Assembly (NCBI RefSeq): GCF_022012415.1
Contig: NZ_JAKLTR010000008.1
Span: forward strand, 186,001 to 250,000
Direction of reading: 5' to 3'
DNA length: 64,000 nucleotides
Source of the DNA: Terrimonas ginsenosidimutans
Lineage (GTDB): Bacteria > Bacteroidota > Bacteroidia > Chitinophagales > Chitinophagaceae
Made by a program: the position numbers and the translations under genes. The notes below the pieces were generated by a model. The model made no database searches. It was not told where the DNA came from and saw only the letters and a program-made list of their open reading frames with translations. Positions 17,615-28,900 of the stretch are shown here, in pieces (positions within the stretch are counted from its first letter, which is position 1; the number at the start of each line of letters is the position of its first letter).

Positions 17615-18837
17615 TAATTCTTCAGATCACAACTGCTTCCCGGCTCCTGCGGGGTATGATACACCCCGTCACTCACGTTAACAGGGAAAACAAAATGATC
17701 TTTTAAGTGAGGAATATGCTCCAGCAACAGGGCTTCATGTCCAAGTGAAATGTGATTAAATAACACCAGGTGCTGATGAAGCTGTCCCATATCACCTACA
17801 TGGGGCACAACAGGCACATTATACTTTTTACACAACAGGCTTACCGTGATAAATTCACTTACTCCTCCTACCCTTACAGCATCCACCTGCATAAAACCCG
17901 CGGAGCCAGTTTGAAGATAGTTTTTGAATATGATCCGGTTTGGTACGTGCTCTCCTAACGCCAGCCTGAACGGGGCAATATGATCTGCCAGCACTTTGTG
18001 AGCGAGCACATCATCCGGGTGTGTAGGTTCTTCTATCCAGTATGGATCCATCTTTTTCAATTCGTCACAAATACTGATCGCCTGCGGAAGAGTCCATTGC
18101 TGGTTTGCATCGAGCATAACACGTGCGGCGTCACCGGCAGCTTCACGAACAATATGTGCGCGGGTGATATCTCTTTGCGGATCTGTTGAGCCTACTTTCA
18201 ACTTCATAGCGGTAAAACCATTGGCAACAGCTTTCGCCACATTCTGCTTCACCTGTTCATCAGTATAATTGAACCAGCCGATAGATGTATCATAACCGGG
18301 ATAGCCTTTCTCAAGAATAACATGACGCGCCAGCTTGCCGGCAGACTGGGTGTTGATCAGTTCGAGGGCTTGTTCTGCGGTAAGTTCATCTTCGAGATAA
18401 GACAGGTCAAGGAGGCGAACGATTGCTTCCGCATCGAGGCTGTTCAGTAGCGACCAAAGCGGCACTCCTCTTTTCTTCGCCCATAGATCAAAGCAGGCAT
18501 TGGTGACGGAAGCGAGACCAAGATGCACCACGCCTTTGTGTGGGCCAAGCCAGCGAAACTGCTGTTCATTTGAAAACTGGCTGAACAGTTTTCCGAAATC
18601 ATGCATCACATCTTCAATATCCTTCCCTTTCAGCTGCTCTGCATAAAAAGCAGCAGCTTTACATACCAGATCATTTCCTTCTCCCAGCGTGAATGCCAGA
18701 CCTGTACCAGTTACTCCACTATCGTCATGCAAATAAGTCACGGCATACGAGTAAACAGGATCACGATGTATAGCGTCACTACCAGCATTCTTTGCGAGTG
18801 CATATCTTCTATCTGCTACAGAAATTCTATTGATCAT
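17614..18837 (-). CDS. L-fuconate dehydratase (enolase superfamily)
   Basis: The 407-residue protein of the mandelate-racemase group is close to fuconate dehydratase over its whole length, beginning with an N-terminal capping domain that contains GSDAIHRDPVYSYAVTY. Barrel residues are Lys212/Lys214 in AMKLKVGS, metal ligands Asp243 (MLDANQQW), Glu269 (WIEEPTHPDD) and Glu296 (GEH), and His346 (VVPHVGD). It dehydrates L-fuconate to 2-keto-3-deoxy-L-fuconate. I start at ATG 18837 (MINRISVADRR) because the family begins there; a longer frame to 18876 adds 13 atypical residues. Fuconolactonase and keto-deoxyfuconate-cleaving genes are not next to it. Confidence 0.9.
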   Translation of the reverse strand: MINRISVADRRYALAKNAGSDAIHRDPVYSYAVTYLHDDSGVTGTGLAFTLGEGNDLVCKAAAFYAEQLKGKDIEDVMHDFGKLFSQFSNEQQFRWLGPHKGVVHLGLASVTNACFDLWAKKRGVPLWSLLNSLDAEAIVRLLDLSYLEDELTAEQALELINTQSAGKLARHVILEKGYPGYDTSIGWFNYTDEQVKQNVAKAVANGFTAMKLKVGSTDPQRDITRAHIVREAAGDAARVMLDANQQWTLPQAISICDELKKMDPYWIEEPTHPDDVLAHKVLADHIAPFRLALGEHVPNRIIFKNYLQTGSAGFMQVDAVRVGGVSEFITVSLLCKKYNVPVVPHVGDMGQLHQHLVLFNHISLGHEALLLEHIPHLKDHFVFPVNVSDGVYHTPQEPGSSCDLKN

Positions 18838-18958
18838 AGTTGGATTTATTTTGTACACTCTTCCGATGCTGTTCAAGAATTATAAACAAGCGCCGGATCT
18901 CAAATCCGGAACACTGCTAACTGAAATCTTCCGTTATCTGCATTCCGTATCAACAACG

Positions 18959-18990
18959 TTAAACTATTAAACCATTAAACTATTAAACTA
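18959..18990. repeat. Tandem octamer TTAAACTA/TTAAACCA, four units
   Basis: Four 8-bp units (TTAAACTA, TTAAACCA, TTAAACTA, TTAAACTA) lie between the GH95 stop and the fuconate dehydratase start. A small 6-bp hairpin (CCGGAT 18893-18898 with ATCCGG 18904-18909) lies nearby. The role is unknown; it could be a regulator site or a simple repeat. Confidence 0.7.
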
Positions 18991-19010
18991 ATAACTCCCT
19001 ACCACTTTCC

Positions 19011-21329
19011 TCACCGGGAACCAACCCCAATAGTTTTCATTTCCCCATTTACTTTCAACTTCACCTGTTGTTTGACCGGCGATGTCAGCATATACCTTGT
19101 AACAACACCGTCTTTCCAGGAGAAATCCACCGTAACATTACCTCTTGCCTTTAACCCTTTCACGCTGCCTTCTTTTTTCCAGAGATCAGGGATCGCAGGC
19201 AGCAACTCCACATAACCGGCATGGCTTTGCAGGATCATTTCAAGTATGCCGGCAGCCGCGCCGAAGTTTCCATCTATCTGGAATGGCGGCCCTGCAGAAA
19301 GCAGGTTGGGATAAACGCCTCCACCGGCGCCATAGTTAATATCCGTCCTGAGTGTCGGCTTTAATATTTCTCTTAATAATTTGAATGCCCTGTTACCATC
19401 CTGCAGCCTGGCCCAGAAAAGCTGTTTATAAGCGATCGCCCAGCTTGGCCCATCATCACCTCTCACATTGAGCGATTTTTTAGCAGCAGCAGCGAGGTCA
19501 GGTGTACCATCGGCCGTGATCAGGTTTGCAGGATACAAACCATACAAATGCGAGATATGACGATGTTCAGGATCTATTTCCTTGTAATCTTCCAGCCATT
19601 CCTGGATGCGTCCATCCGGAGAAATGATACCTGCCGGTGGCAGATGCGGCAATTGCGCGCGTAAAGAGTCCGCGAATGCCCTATCAATACCAAGTTTTGA
19701 AGAAGCCGTGATCACGTTGTTGAATAGTTCACGGATGATCTGGTTATCGATCGTTGCACCGACACAAATGCTTGCATGGTTTCCATCAGGAAGAAGGAAT
19801 GAATTTTCGGGTGATGAAGATGGCGATGTAACCAGCCAACCCGTTTTCTCATCCTTTACCAGAATGCTTTTATAAAAAAGAGCCGACCCTCTTAAGATCG
19901 GGTAGATGCTTTTAAGATATTTGAGATCGCTGCTGTATTCATAATGATCCCAAAGATTATTACACAACCAGCCTGAGCCGGACTTGGTAACACCCCATGA
20001 GGCACTTTCCCCGGGCTCTGTAAAGCCCCAAACATTGGTGATCACGTGTGCCACCCAGCCATCAGCGTTGTAATACGCCTTCGCGGTTTTCCTGCCGGGC
20101 TCAACTAATCCGCGGACCAGCTCTGTCAATGGCAGATTCAATTCTGAAAGATTTGACATCTCCACCGGCCAGTGATTCATCTGCACGTTCACATCAAGGT
20201 GATAATCTCCATTCCATGGCGTATTCACCTGGTTCGCCCAAAGCCCCTGCAGATTCGGAGGGAGCAGACCAACACGTGTACTGCTGATGGTGAGATAACG
20301 ACCGAATTGAAGGAACAAAGCCGGCATCGACTTATCCTGATCCGGGTGCTGATAATGTTCAGCCAGACGTTTGTCCGTTGTCATTGCTGATGCAGCGCCT
20401 GAACCCAGATCGATCGACACCCGGTCAAATAGTTTTTTGAATGCACGGGTATGTAACTGCTGTTGAACTGCAAAACTTTTCAATAGTGCAGCGTTCATAT
20501 TTTTTGCAACAAGAGACTGATAAGACGGATTTCTGAAATCTGTTGCTGTCGAGATATAGATCACCGCTTCATCAGCATCCGTGATCACCAGTTCATTTCC
20601 ATTTGCAGATTGTTTCCCGCCGGTATTACGGATCTTTACCTCCGTGAGATATTTCATTCCTTTTCCGTCCGTGCCATTATCCAACTGACCACGTAATTGC
20701 AAAGTATTACCCGTTACGGAAGAACTCCCACGCTCCGGTCTGCTGATGCCAACAGAGAAACTGATCATCCCTTTTTTATTTGCAGAGATCCTGATCACAT
20801 CCACATCATCGCCGAAACTGGTAAAATACTCACGTTTATATTTCACCCCCTCCAGTTCAAACGATGTAACGGCAACAGCACTATCCAGTGAAAGTCTCCT
20901 GTAATAATTTTTATTCAGCGCGGGATCTGCCGCATATTTATGAGAAATGTTCAGATCAGCGAGCATCTGGAAGCAGCCCCATTGTTTGCCGCCGGAACCC
21001 GGACCAAGACACACAAAGTTCTTGTCGATCAGCTTTTGCGCTTCATTATTTTTACCAGCGGATAACAATGATCTGATCGCTGGCAATTGCTTATACGCTT
21101 CATAGTTATTGGCGTCCTGCGGACTACCCGACCACATCGTGATATCATTCAATACTACTTTTTCTTTTTGCAGGCCGCCGTCGGGAGTCATGCCTAACCG
21201 GCCATTCCCCAATGGAAGTGTCTCTTCCCATTGCGCTGCAGGTTTATCGAACCAGATAGCTAAAGGGCTTCGTTGTGCGGATGCAAATGAACAAACAAGT
21301 ACTGAAAAAAGAAGTGTCAACAGTTTCAT
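19011..21329 (-). CDS. Alpha-L-fucosidase/alpha-L-galactosidase, glycoside hydrolase family 95
   Basis: The 772-residue product has a signal peptide (cleavage near residue 18) and the GH95 layout. An N-terminal beta-sandwich starts [24 protein letters not shown], and a helical (alpha/alpha)6 barrel contains [20 protein letters not shown] and [11 protein letters not shown]. The region [20 protein letters not shown] is where the catalytic acid Glu is expected, and the [13 protein letters not shown] block follows. GH95 enzymes are inverting and act on alpha-1,2-fucose or alpha-L-galactose. It is the first gene after the terminator at 21434, so it may have its own promoter. Confidence 0.93.
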   Translation of the reverse strand: MKLLTLLFSVLVCSFASAQRSPLAIWFDKPAAQWEETLPLGNGRLGMTPDGGLQKEKVVLNDITMWSGSPQDANNYEAYKQLPAIRSLLSAGKNNEAQKLIDKNFVCLGPGSGGKQWGCFQMLADLNISHKYAADPALNKNYYRRLSLDSAVAVTSFELEGVKYKREYFTSFGDDVDVIRISANKKGMISFSVGISRPERGSSSVTGNTLQLRGQLDNGTDGKGMKYLTEVKIRNTGGKQSANGNELVITDADEAVIYISTATDFRNPSYQSLVAKNMNAALLKSFAVQQQLHTRAFKKLFDRVSIDLGSGAASAMTTDKRLAEHYQHPDQDKSMPALFLQFGRYLTISSTRVGLLPPNLQGLWANQVNTPWNGDYHLDVNVQMNHWPVEMSNLSELNLPLTELVRGLVEPGRKTAKAYYNADGWVAHVITNVWGFTEPGESASWGVTKSGSGWLCNNLWDHYEYSSDLKYLKSIYPILRGSALFYKSILVKDEKTGWLVTSPSSSPENSFLLPDGNHASICVGATIDNQIIRELFNNVITASSKLGIDRAFADSLRAQLPHLPPAGIISPDGRIQEWLEDYKEIDPEHRHISHLYGLYPANLITADGTPDLAAAAKKSLNVRGDDGPSWAIAYKQLFWARLQDGNRAFKLLREILKPTLRTDINYGAGGGVYPNLLSAGPPFQIDGNFGAAAGILEMILQSHAGYVELLPAIPDLWKKEGSVKGLKARGNVTVDFSWKDGVVTRYMLTSPVKQQVKLKVNGEMKTIGVGSR

Positions 21330-21433
21330 AAATGATATTTTGAACCAACACCGCAGTAGTGTTGAACAGGATGATCTGAACGGATAAAAGATGAAGTCGT
21401 CCTGCTTCGCGTTGCCTGACCTATAGAATGTTT

Positions 21434-21469
21434 GATAAAAAAAATCCAGGCCGCATGGGCGGCCTGGAT
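21434..21469 (-). terminator. Rho-independent terminator after the sus genes
   Basis: An 11-bp GC-rich stem (ATCCAGGCCGC 21444-21454 with 21459-21469) has a 4-base loop and is followed on the minus strand by a run of T (TTTTTTT). It lies immediately after the stop of the last surface lipoprotein gene and separates the susCD unit from the GH95 gene. Confidence 0.85.
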
Positions 21470-21475
21470 CATGAC

Positions 21476-22702
21476 CTATTTTTTATACCCGAATGTAAGT
21501 TCACTCAGGTTGCTGTATGACGATTCATTGCTTGCAACTTTTTTAACCCGCAAACGGATGTAGCGGATCTTTGGTGTATTCGTTCCAAAGTCAACCATAT
21601 ACGGACCTACGCCATCATCAGAGCGGGTCACTTCTTTCAGCAATACCCACCCTTTGGACAATGCTTCCGCTTTCCAACCCGGGTCATTACCTGCGAGTGT
21701 TGTAGCAGCATTCGTGATATCGGCAATACCCCAGATCTCATACTCTGTTGGGTTATGACAGCAGTTCCTACCGGTCACTTCAACATTCCGAAGGCTATCG
21801 TACGCTTTGCCCATATCCATTGTGAAGTGGTGGGGCAGTTGCTTATCTCCATTGGAGTGGAAGATATCCGGATAACCTTGTGGTCCAACCGATCCATCCC
21901 AAAGTCTTGCCACACTTGTTTGCCCTTCATAAGGCTGCACGTCATTTGGCAGGTTTGCAATGCTGAACATGCCTTTATCACATTTCACAATACCGAATTC
22001 GATACGGGGGAATGTATCAACGAGGCTTACAGAAAAAGTATCCAGTGAATTCCCTACAGGTTTATAATATGACTGGTAAGCCACTTTTGTTCCGTATTTG
22101 AAATCATTCAAGGTGACTGAATTTGTCTGCGGCAACACAGCTACTTCTTTCAGTACATTACTCAGATTAGTATAACGTACATACGTGATCATATTCGTTG
22201 TGTCTGGCTGAAGAAAATTCAGGGTGATCTGCGAGCCTTCGTCATTCAGCAGTTTATAGGGCTCCACCAGGTTGATCGGGCGGTTCATCAGGCTCTGCCG
22301 ATATGTGTTTCCAAATACTCTTGCATTCTGGATCTCCGTAGGAATGGAGCGATTGCCTTTCGCATCAAATGAATAAACAAAGAACGTGTAGGTATATTCC
22401 TGCAGGTTACCGATCACCGTATAGATCGTGTCGGAAGGATTATGGGAAGTAGCAGCCACTTCAACAGAGTCGAGGCGGTTATTCCAGTAGATCCTGTATT
22501 TGGTAACAGACGGATCAGGGCTGGGGGACCAGCCAATGCCTACACGAAGATTACCGGGTCTTACAAATGTCTTGTTGATCACACCGGGATATTTTACCTC
22601 CTGGCCTTCCAGGAATTCCCTGAAGTCATCCGGCTTTTGTGAACAAGCCAATATGGTAACAAGCCCGATGATCCAAAGCCAATATGAATTATTTCTGCGC
22701 AT
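21476..22702 (-). CDS. Surface glycan-binding lipoprotein, DUF4998-like with discoidin-like end
   Basis: The 408-residue product has a lipoprotein signal (ILAC, Cys20). A fibronectin-III/DUF4998-like repeat region follows (about residues 30-250, e.g. [24 protein letters not shown]). The C-terminal part (about 260-405) with [23 protein letters not shown] and [11 protein letters not shown] resembles F5/8 type C modules. Such proteins accompany SusCD pairs and hold the glycan at the cell surface. It is the last gene of the susC-susD unit, followed directly by a terminator. No catalytic residues are recognised. Confidence 0.82.
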   Translation of the reverse strand: MRRNNSYWLWIIGLVTILACSQKPDDFREFLEGQEVKYPGVINKTFVRPGNLRVGIGWSPSPDPSVTKYRIYWNNRLDSVEVAATSHNPSDTIYTVIGNLQEYTYTFFVYSFDAKGNRSIPTEIQNARVFGNTYRQSLMNRPINLVEPYKLLNDEGSQITLNFLQPDTTNMITYVRYTNLSNVLKEVAVLPQTNSVTLNDFKYGTKVAYQSYYKPVGNSLDTFSVSLVDTFPRIEFGIVKCDKGMFSIANLPNDVQPYEGQTSVARLWDGSVGPQGYPDIFHSNGDKQLPHHFTMDMGKAYDSLRNVEVTGRNCCHNPTEYEIWGIADITNAATTLAGNDPGWKAEALSKGWVLLKEVTRSDDGVGPYMVDFGTNTPKIRYIRLRVKKVASNESSYSNLSELTFGYKK

Positions 22703-22721
22703 GATAATTTGTTTTATTGGG

Positions 22722-23987
22722 TTAACGAGGGTCTCCCCAGAAAGTCAATTCGGTCATGTTAAAAAAGTTGTTGGTAAGAGACGCATTCTCCAGGCACTGG
22801 AAGCGAATGTATCTTACACGGGGAAGGTCGAGCGAGAAGTTAAAGCTGAAGCCCGCATTCCAGAAATCAAGATCAGCATTGGTGTATTGCGGATTGGGCA
22901 AGCCGGATGGTTTTGCAGGAAGCCTGAACGTTCCAAGGTTGATCCATCCGTTGGGAGAAGTTTCTCCAACGCCCGGAGCGGATGGCCCGCTGGGCATTGT
23001 TTCGTCAACAGGGGCTGAGGTCCTGCCCCAGAGTGTCCAGGACAACGGTGCACCCGCCTGCCATAACCAGTTTCCGCTTCCATCGATCCCGCGATCCCAG
23101 AGCGTATAGCGGCTGAGCTTGGCAGTCTGCCCCATATCAAACGTGATAACGGCCGGCCAAACCAATGGCTGAATAGGTTGATCAGTGTGATAACCCGGTG
23201 AACCGGTATTGTTATTCCACAGGTTTTCGATCACCCAGCCAAAACCTGTACGCACATCACTCGGCAGTGAATAGGAGGCAAACTTTGATTTATCCATCAG
23301 CAATTCATAGATCGGCGTGATCGTTCTGAACAGAGTATCAGAAATATTGCCCCACTGATCTGTGATATAGAAACCGAATTGTTTTGGAATAGTGTCATAC
23401 CCACGAAGACTGTAAGAGATCGTATCCTGGCTGGTATAATTCTGGTTAATGATCTCGAACTTCTTCGTTACGGGATCTATCGCCACTGTAATAACTCCAA
23501 TATTTGCTTTTTTGGCATTCAATACATTGATGTTAATACCTCCGAAATCGGGCTTGACAACAATAGTTGGAAAGACGGCCCGGTAAGCCGGTTCCAGCGG
23601 ATGTACAGTTACAACTATTGAATCCGAAGAAACATTGGCGCGGCTTACGGTGCGTAAGACAACCTTGTATTCCTGGCTTCTTTCAAAACCGCTTACGATT
23701 ATGGTATCTGAGTAATAAGACGACTTTGTCTGGCGACTGACCTTATCATTGATCATATAAGTCGCCTGCACATACAGGATATTTTCGGAAGCAGGCAGAT
23801 CATAGGTAATGACAGCAGCGCCGGCCTCATTCTTCACCAGTATGTTTGTTACAGGGTCAGGTTTTGTCATATCAGTAGATACAACATCCTTATATTCCGA
23901 GACCTTGCTGCACGAGAACAGACAGGCGATCATCAGAGCCGGCAGGATCGTGTGCAGTATATTTTTATATTGATTTATCATGATCAT
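22722..23987 (-). CDS. Surface glycan-binding lipoprotein, DUF4959/DUF5000-like
   Basis: The 421-residue product has a lipobox LFSC (Cys26). An N-terminal DUF4959-like beta domain (about 35-130, PVTNILVKNEAGAAVITYDL) is followed by a middle DUF5126-like domain. The C-terminal DUF5000/discoidin-like domain (about 255-420) is rich in Trp and ends in VRYIRFQCLENASL...MTELTFWG. The three-domain layout is typical of proteins encoded right after susD in Bacteroidota. The probable role is binding the target glycan outside the outer membrane. It lies 19 bp upstream of the DUF4998-like gene and 24 bp downstream of susD. Confidence 0.85.
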   Translation of the reverse strand: MIMINQYKNILHTILPALMIACLFSCSKVSEYKDVVSTDMTKPDPVTNILVKNEAGAAVITYDLPASENILYVQATYMINDKVSRQTKSSYYSDTIIVSGFERSQEYKVVLRTVSRANVSSDSIVVTVHPLEPAYRAVFPTIVVKPDFGGININVLNAKKANIGVITVAIDPVTKKFEIINQNYTSQDTISYSLRGYDTIPKQFGFYITDQWGNISDTLFRTITPIYELLMDKSKFASYSLPSDVRTGFGWVIENLWNNNTGSPGYHTDQPIQPLVWPAVITFDMGQTAKLSRYTLWDRGIDGSGNWLWQAGAPLSWTLWGRTSAPVDETMPSGPSAPGVGETSPNGWINLGTFRLPAKPSGLPNPQYTNADLDFWNAGFSFNFSLDLPRVRYIRFQCLENASLTNNFFNMTELTFWGDPR

Positions 23988-24011
23988 ACATTAAGCAATT
24001 CGCGATATTGT

Positions 24012-25925
24012 TTACCAGTAAGGAGTTTGAACAAGGTTTGGATTCGTCATCAGGTCGTATTCCTGGATCGGGAACAGATAGTCACGCAATCCGAATGATG
24101 GCTGATAAACGGTGCCGAGCTGATAGTATCCCGCAATCGTTCTGTTAAATACCGACCAGCCCTGGAATGGTGTTGCCAGTACTGATTGTAATTCTTTCCA
24201 GCGGCGGAGATCCCATCCTGCCTGCCCTTCGAAAGCCAATTCAATTCTTCTTTCCTGGTGAATGATCTGGCGAAGTCCCTCTTTTGTTGAAGGCTTTGAT
24301 GGATTGCGTGAATACTGAGCCCATGATTCCTGCACACCTTTCAGACCAGCACGCGTTCTCACTTTATCGATCCATGAATATACTTCCGCGTTAGGTCCAG
24401 ACACTTCATTCAAACATTCCGCATACAATAACCACAGACCAGAGAGACGCATAAAGGTCCATGGGTAAGTCTGCCAAACGGTATTCTGACCGGGCACGGA
24501 CTGATAATGCGTCAGTTTTTTCGCCCAGTAGCCTGTCGCATTGTAACGAACCCTGTCGGGCGGGGATGCGTAACCATTTACTGCGTTAACATAGTTGGGA
24601 TTGTTATCGTTCGTGTTACCGGAGCCAAACCATACGGCACCATCAAATGCAACGGATGAATAGTAACGTGGTTCACGATCGAAGTTTCCTTTCACCGTCG
24701 TGTAATCCTGTTTGATGTAGTATTTATTAGCCTCATCTCCTACTCTCAGCTGATGCCGGCCTGCAAAATCCCAGCTGGGATCTTCAGACACAGGTACACC
24801 GTTCTTTGTATAAAAGATCTCAGACTGAGCTATGGGCACAGAGAAGTTGGAATAAACGGCGAACACATTCGCAGCAGCTTCCGCCGTAACTCTTGGCATC
24901 GCCATATATTGCCATCCGAAACGTGGATTCAGTGTCCATACCTGCTCAGGGTTCCAGCCATCAACGAAAGCCCCCTGCAAGGTCAGCAACTGACGTGTCT
25001 GCTCGGACATGTTTACGATATTACCCTGGATCCTCAATTCATAAGGCTTTGCGCCGGCAGCCACAGCAGCGTCGATCGCAGCTTTGCAGGCCGTTGCTGC
25101 TCTCTGCCATTTTAACGGATCAGCAGCAGATGGAAAAAGACTTACGCCGTCTTTGTTTTTGAATGAAGCATAATCAGGATTACCATTGAACAACGGACTT
25201 GCCTGGGTGGTGAGCACTTCAGCTTTAACAGCCAGGGCGATGGTAGAAGTGATGCGTCCCGCTTCCGCCGCAGCGTTTTGAATTGCTGGAGGCAAGCCAG
25301 CGATCGATTCATCAAGCGTTTTGATCACGTAGTTAAAACAGGAATCAAGCGTCTGTTGTTTCTGGCGCACTTCTTCAGAAGTTGCGCTGATCGGGATGGC
25401 AACATCAGCAATAGGAATTGGTCCGTACATCCTGATCAGCCAGTAGTGATAGTATGCTTTCAGGAATTTAGCTTCAGCAGTCCACCTGGCTCTGTCAAAT
25501 GGTTGAACATCGCGTGGCTGATCAACATTGGCCAGGAATGTATTGCACATACGGATAGACTCCCAGAGTTTCAATCCCTGGTTATATCCATCCCAGAAAT
25601 TATGGATCGGGTTCAGGCTGTTCTGCAAACCACGCATCAGGTTAAAACCGGCATCGCCGCCTGCACCGCCAAGCGTAGTCTGATCCTGCATATTGATCGG
25701 GAACAATACTTCGCCGGAGGCGGTAAAACCTGCGTTAGCTCTCACATCCGCCAATCCCTGGAGATTGGAATAACAACCAAACAGGTAAGCCTGCGTTTCA
25801 TTCGCGTTGCTGAACGAGCTGTTCAGTGTAGCAATGTTATCCGGCGTTACATCGAGGTATTTCTTACATCCTGAAAAGAGGACTGTTGTGCAGCCTGCCA
25901 GAAATATTTTTATAAAGATTTTCAT
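24012..25925 (-). CDS. SusD/RagB-family outer membrane glycan-binding lipoprotein
   Basis: The 637-residue product has a lipoprotein signal ending LFSGC (Cys20) followed by KKYLDVTPDN, the usual SusD mature start. TPR-like helices include the ARWTAEAKFLKAYYHYWLIR segment, and the C-terminal RQIIHQERRIELAFEGQAGW and YDLMTNPNLVQTPYW are RagB/SusD hallmarks. It forms the lid of the SusC transporter and delivers oligosaccharides to it. It is encoded 44 bp after susC. The glycan specificity cannot be read directly, but neighbours suggest fucose- and galactose-bearing chains. Confidence 0.95.
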   Translation of the reverse strand: MKIFIKIFLAGCTTVLFSGCKKYLDVTPDNIATLNSSFSNANETQAYLFGCYSNLQGLADVRANAGFTASGEVLFPINMQDQTTLGGAGGDAGFNLMRGLQNSLNPIHNFWDGYNQGLKLWESIRMCNTFLANVDQPRDVQPFDRARWTAEAKFLKAYYHYWLIRMYGPIPIADVAIPISATSEEVRQKQQTLDSCFNYVIKTLDESIAGLPPAIQNAAAEAGRITSTIALAVKAEVLTTQASPLFNGNPDYASFKNKDGVSLFPSAADPLKWQRAATACKAAIDAAVAAGAKPYELRIQGNIVNMSEQTRQLLTLQGAFVDGWNPEQVWTLNPRFGWQYMAMPRVTAEAAANVFAVYSNFSVPIAQSEIFYTKNGVPVSEDPSWDFAGRHQLRVGDEANKYYIKQDYTTVKGNFDREPRYYSSVAFDGAVWFGSGNTNDNNPNYVNAVNGYASPPDRVRYNATGYWAKKLTHYQSVPGQNTVWQTYPWTFMRLSGLWLLYAECLNEVSGPNAEVYSWIDKVRTRAGLKGVQESWAQYSRNPSKPSTKEGLRQIIHQERRIELAFEGQAGWDLRRWKELQSVLATPFQGWSVFNRTIAGYYQLGTVYQPSFGLRDYLFPIQEYDLMTNPNLVQTPYW

Positions 25926-25969
25926 ATGCCTTTTATTAGAGTGATCGGGAATAATGTTAGCCTGGTTAA

Positions 25970-28900
25970 TCAGAAAGTGAGTTTCAGACCAACGTTAAAT
26001 ACTTTCTGGATGGGGTAGGCAAACCCATTGCCCGCAAGCTCGGGATCCCAGAGTTTGAATTTGCTGAAGGTGAGCAGGTTCAAACCACTGAAATAGATCC
26101 TTGCACTTTCCATGTGCGCGCGGCTTGTCCACCTGCGCGGGAATGTGTATCCGGCCTCAGCTGATTTCAAACGGATAAAACTTCCGTCACGCAGCCACCA
26201 GGTACTTCTTTGCTGGTTGTTCGGTACATCGAATACGGAAAGACGTGGCCAGAGTGCGTAGAGATTCTGATTCTCTTCAGACCAGTGGTCGTTTGCATAG
26301 GCCTCCAGGATCTGCGCATTGTTCACGAATGGCGCAGTACCGAATCTTCCATTATCAAAATCTGTTACACCAGTCGGATCGATAAAGAATGAGGAACGGG
26401 CTGATCCCTGGAAGAATACACTAAGGTCAAAACTTTTGTATCCCATAGACAGGCCAAAACCGTAAATGATCTGCGGAGTAGATGGCAAACCGATCGGCAC
26501 CATATCATCCTGGTTGATCACACCGTCCTTGTTGATATCACGATACTTGATATCACCACCCTGGGGAAGCAGGTTACCAAAAGATTGCACGGGTGAATTC
26601 TGCGCCTCTTTATCATCCACAAACAGACGTTCTGCGATAAAACCAAAAGGCTGATTGATCATGCGGCCAGCAGCAAACCTCCATGGGTAAGCGTACTCCG
26701 GCTCTTCGAGATGAACGACCTTATTACGGGTTACAGTTAGATTGCCCAAAACCGATGCCCAAAGACCGGATTTGAAATCCTGGCGATAGTTCACATTAAG
26801 ATCAAATCCTTCCGAAGTAGCTCTACCCAGGTTTGAACGGAGGTTATTTAGCGCGTTCTGCTCTATACCAACAGTGATAGGAATATAACCGCGATTGATC
26901 AGGATATCTTCCCTGTTCTCCCGGTATACTTCCGCGACAATGTTCAATTTTTCAAGAATGGTAAGTTCTGCAGCAATGTTAGATTTCTTCGCTCTCTCCC
27001 AGGTCACACCAGGATTCGGATAGGCATTGATGACCGGTCCGCGCATAGACACGGAGTTATTTGTACCGAAGTAGGCGATCGGGCCCGCATTGGGCTGTAC
27101 GTTGGAAAGATAGAAGAATCGCTGTGTTCTCGGATCACCGATCGCATCATTACCCACGAGACCATAGCTTCCTCTCAGTTTCAATCTCGTGATCACTTTA
27201 CTGATCGATCCGTTCCAGAATTTTTCATTAGAGATCACCCATGCACCACCAACGGTTGGAAAGAAACCAAACCTGTTATCAGGAGCAAATTTTTCCGATC
27301 CGTTGTAACCAAAGTTAAATTCAGCGAAATAGCGGTTATCATAAGAATAGCTTGCACGACCTGATATACCAAGGTTCCTGTTTGGCAACGAGGCCTGCAG
27401 GTTCCCGGCATTGCCGGTAAGGGTTTGCTGACGTGTTCCAACCAGGGACGCACCAACACCATGGGGGCCGAAGCTCCTGTTATAGTCGACACGACCAAGC
27501 ATATACAGGTAAGTGTTCAGGTATTTTGCACCTTCGTTATAATTGAGATACTCCTGAGCAGCGCCGGGCTGAGCATTAAGCCAGTTGAGTTTATACTCCC
27601 CCGTCTGCTCATCAAAGCTCTGCATGTTATAGTAGAATGGCAGATAGTTACGGCTCAGGTCAAAATAAGAGTACCTGTTTGTGCTGAACAAGCCAAAGAA
27701 TGAGAGGCCGGGCGTGATGAACTTCAGGTTCTGCGTCACCTCAAATTGTGCGGACATGCGGGACTCTGAAAATGTCTTGTAGCCATACATCAATGACGCG
27801 TATGGGTTTGCCTGAAGGTTACCCGTTTGATTGATCGCGTTACCGAAAAGTATATGATTGGTAGTACGGTTAGCGCTGTCAGGCAGATAGTATGCAGGAA
27901 ATCCTACCGGATTTGCGTGAAGCACCTGCGAATAGAGATCAGTTGCAAATCCACCACCCTGGTTGCTGATCGGCCCCGTGTAATCATTAAAGTTACCCCA
28001 AAGCCTTACACCAATTTCCGTGGTAGAAGTTGCTTTGATGCTTGTATTTGCACGAAGCTGGTAGTTCTCGAAACGCATGGCCGAGTTAAAATTGTTCACC
28101 GGGTTTACCTGGAGAATACCATTGTCTTTTGAATAAGAACCTGCGATGTAATATTTCGCAACCGCATTGCCACCACTAACGCTCATATTGGCGCGGCGGG
28201 TGCTTGTGCGATCTTTAAAGATCTCTTTCATCCAGTCAACCGCCGGGTAGAGATACGGAGTGATCCCTCCTTCGCCGGCAAGAGTTCTTTCTGTACCGAG
28301 GATCTTGTTCGGAGAGAAGAAAGGAGTAGCACCGGCATTGCGGGTTGTCAACGCTTCATTATACGTTCTCATATAAGAGATCGGATCAGCCAGTTTGATA
28401 CTTTTTGTAGGAGTAGAGATAGCGTTCTCCACTCTCAGTTCAATGCGTGCCTTACCGGCTTTACCTTCTTTGGTAGTGACGAGTATCACACCGTTTGCAC
28501 CTCTTGCGCCATATAATGCGGCGGCGCTCGCATCTTTCAGGATGGAGAAGCTGGCGATATCATCTACCTGCAAACGTGCGAGATCGCTCGCAGTAAGTTC
28601 GATGTTATCGATGAGGATAAGTGGCGAGTTGCTGTAGCCAAGAGTAGTTACTCCACGAATGAAGAATTGCGAATTGTCGAGCCCCGGCTGACCACCACGC
28701 TGAAAGGCGATCACACCCGCGATCTTACCGGCGAGTGCGTTGGTGATATTACTGGCGGGAATCTTCAATTCACCGGGCTGAACGCTGGTAACTGAGCCAA
28801 CCACCGCTTCTTTCCTTTCACGGCGGCCGAATGCGGTCACCACAACTGCTCCCGAAGTATCGATCGAAGGAGCAAGCGCAACAGTGACTGACGAACCTTT

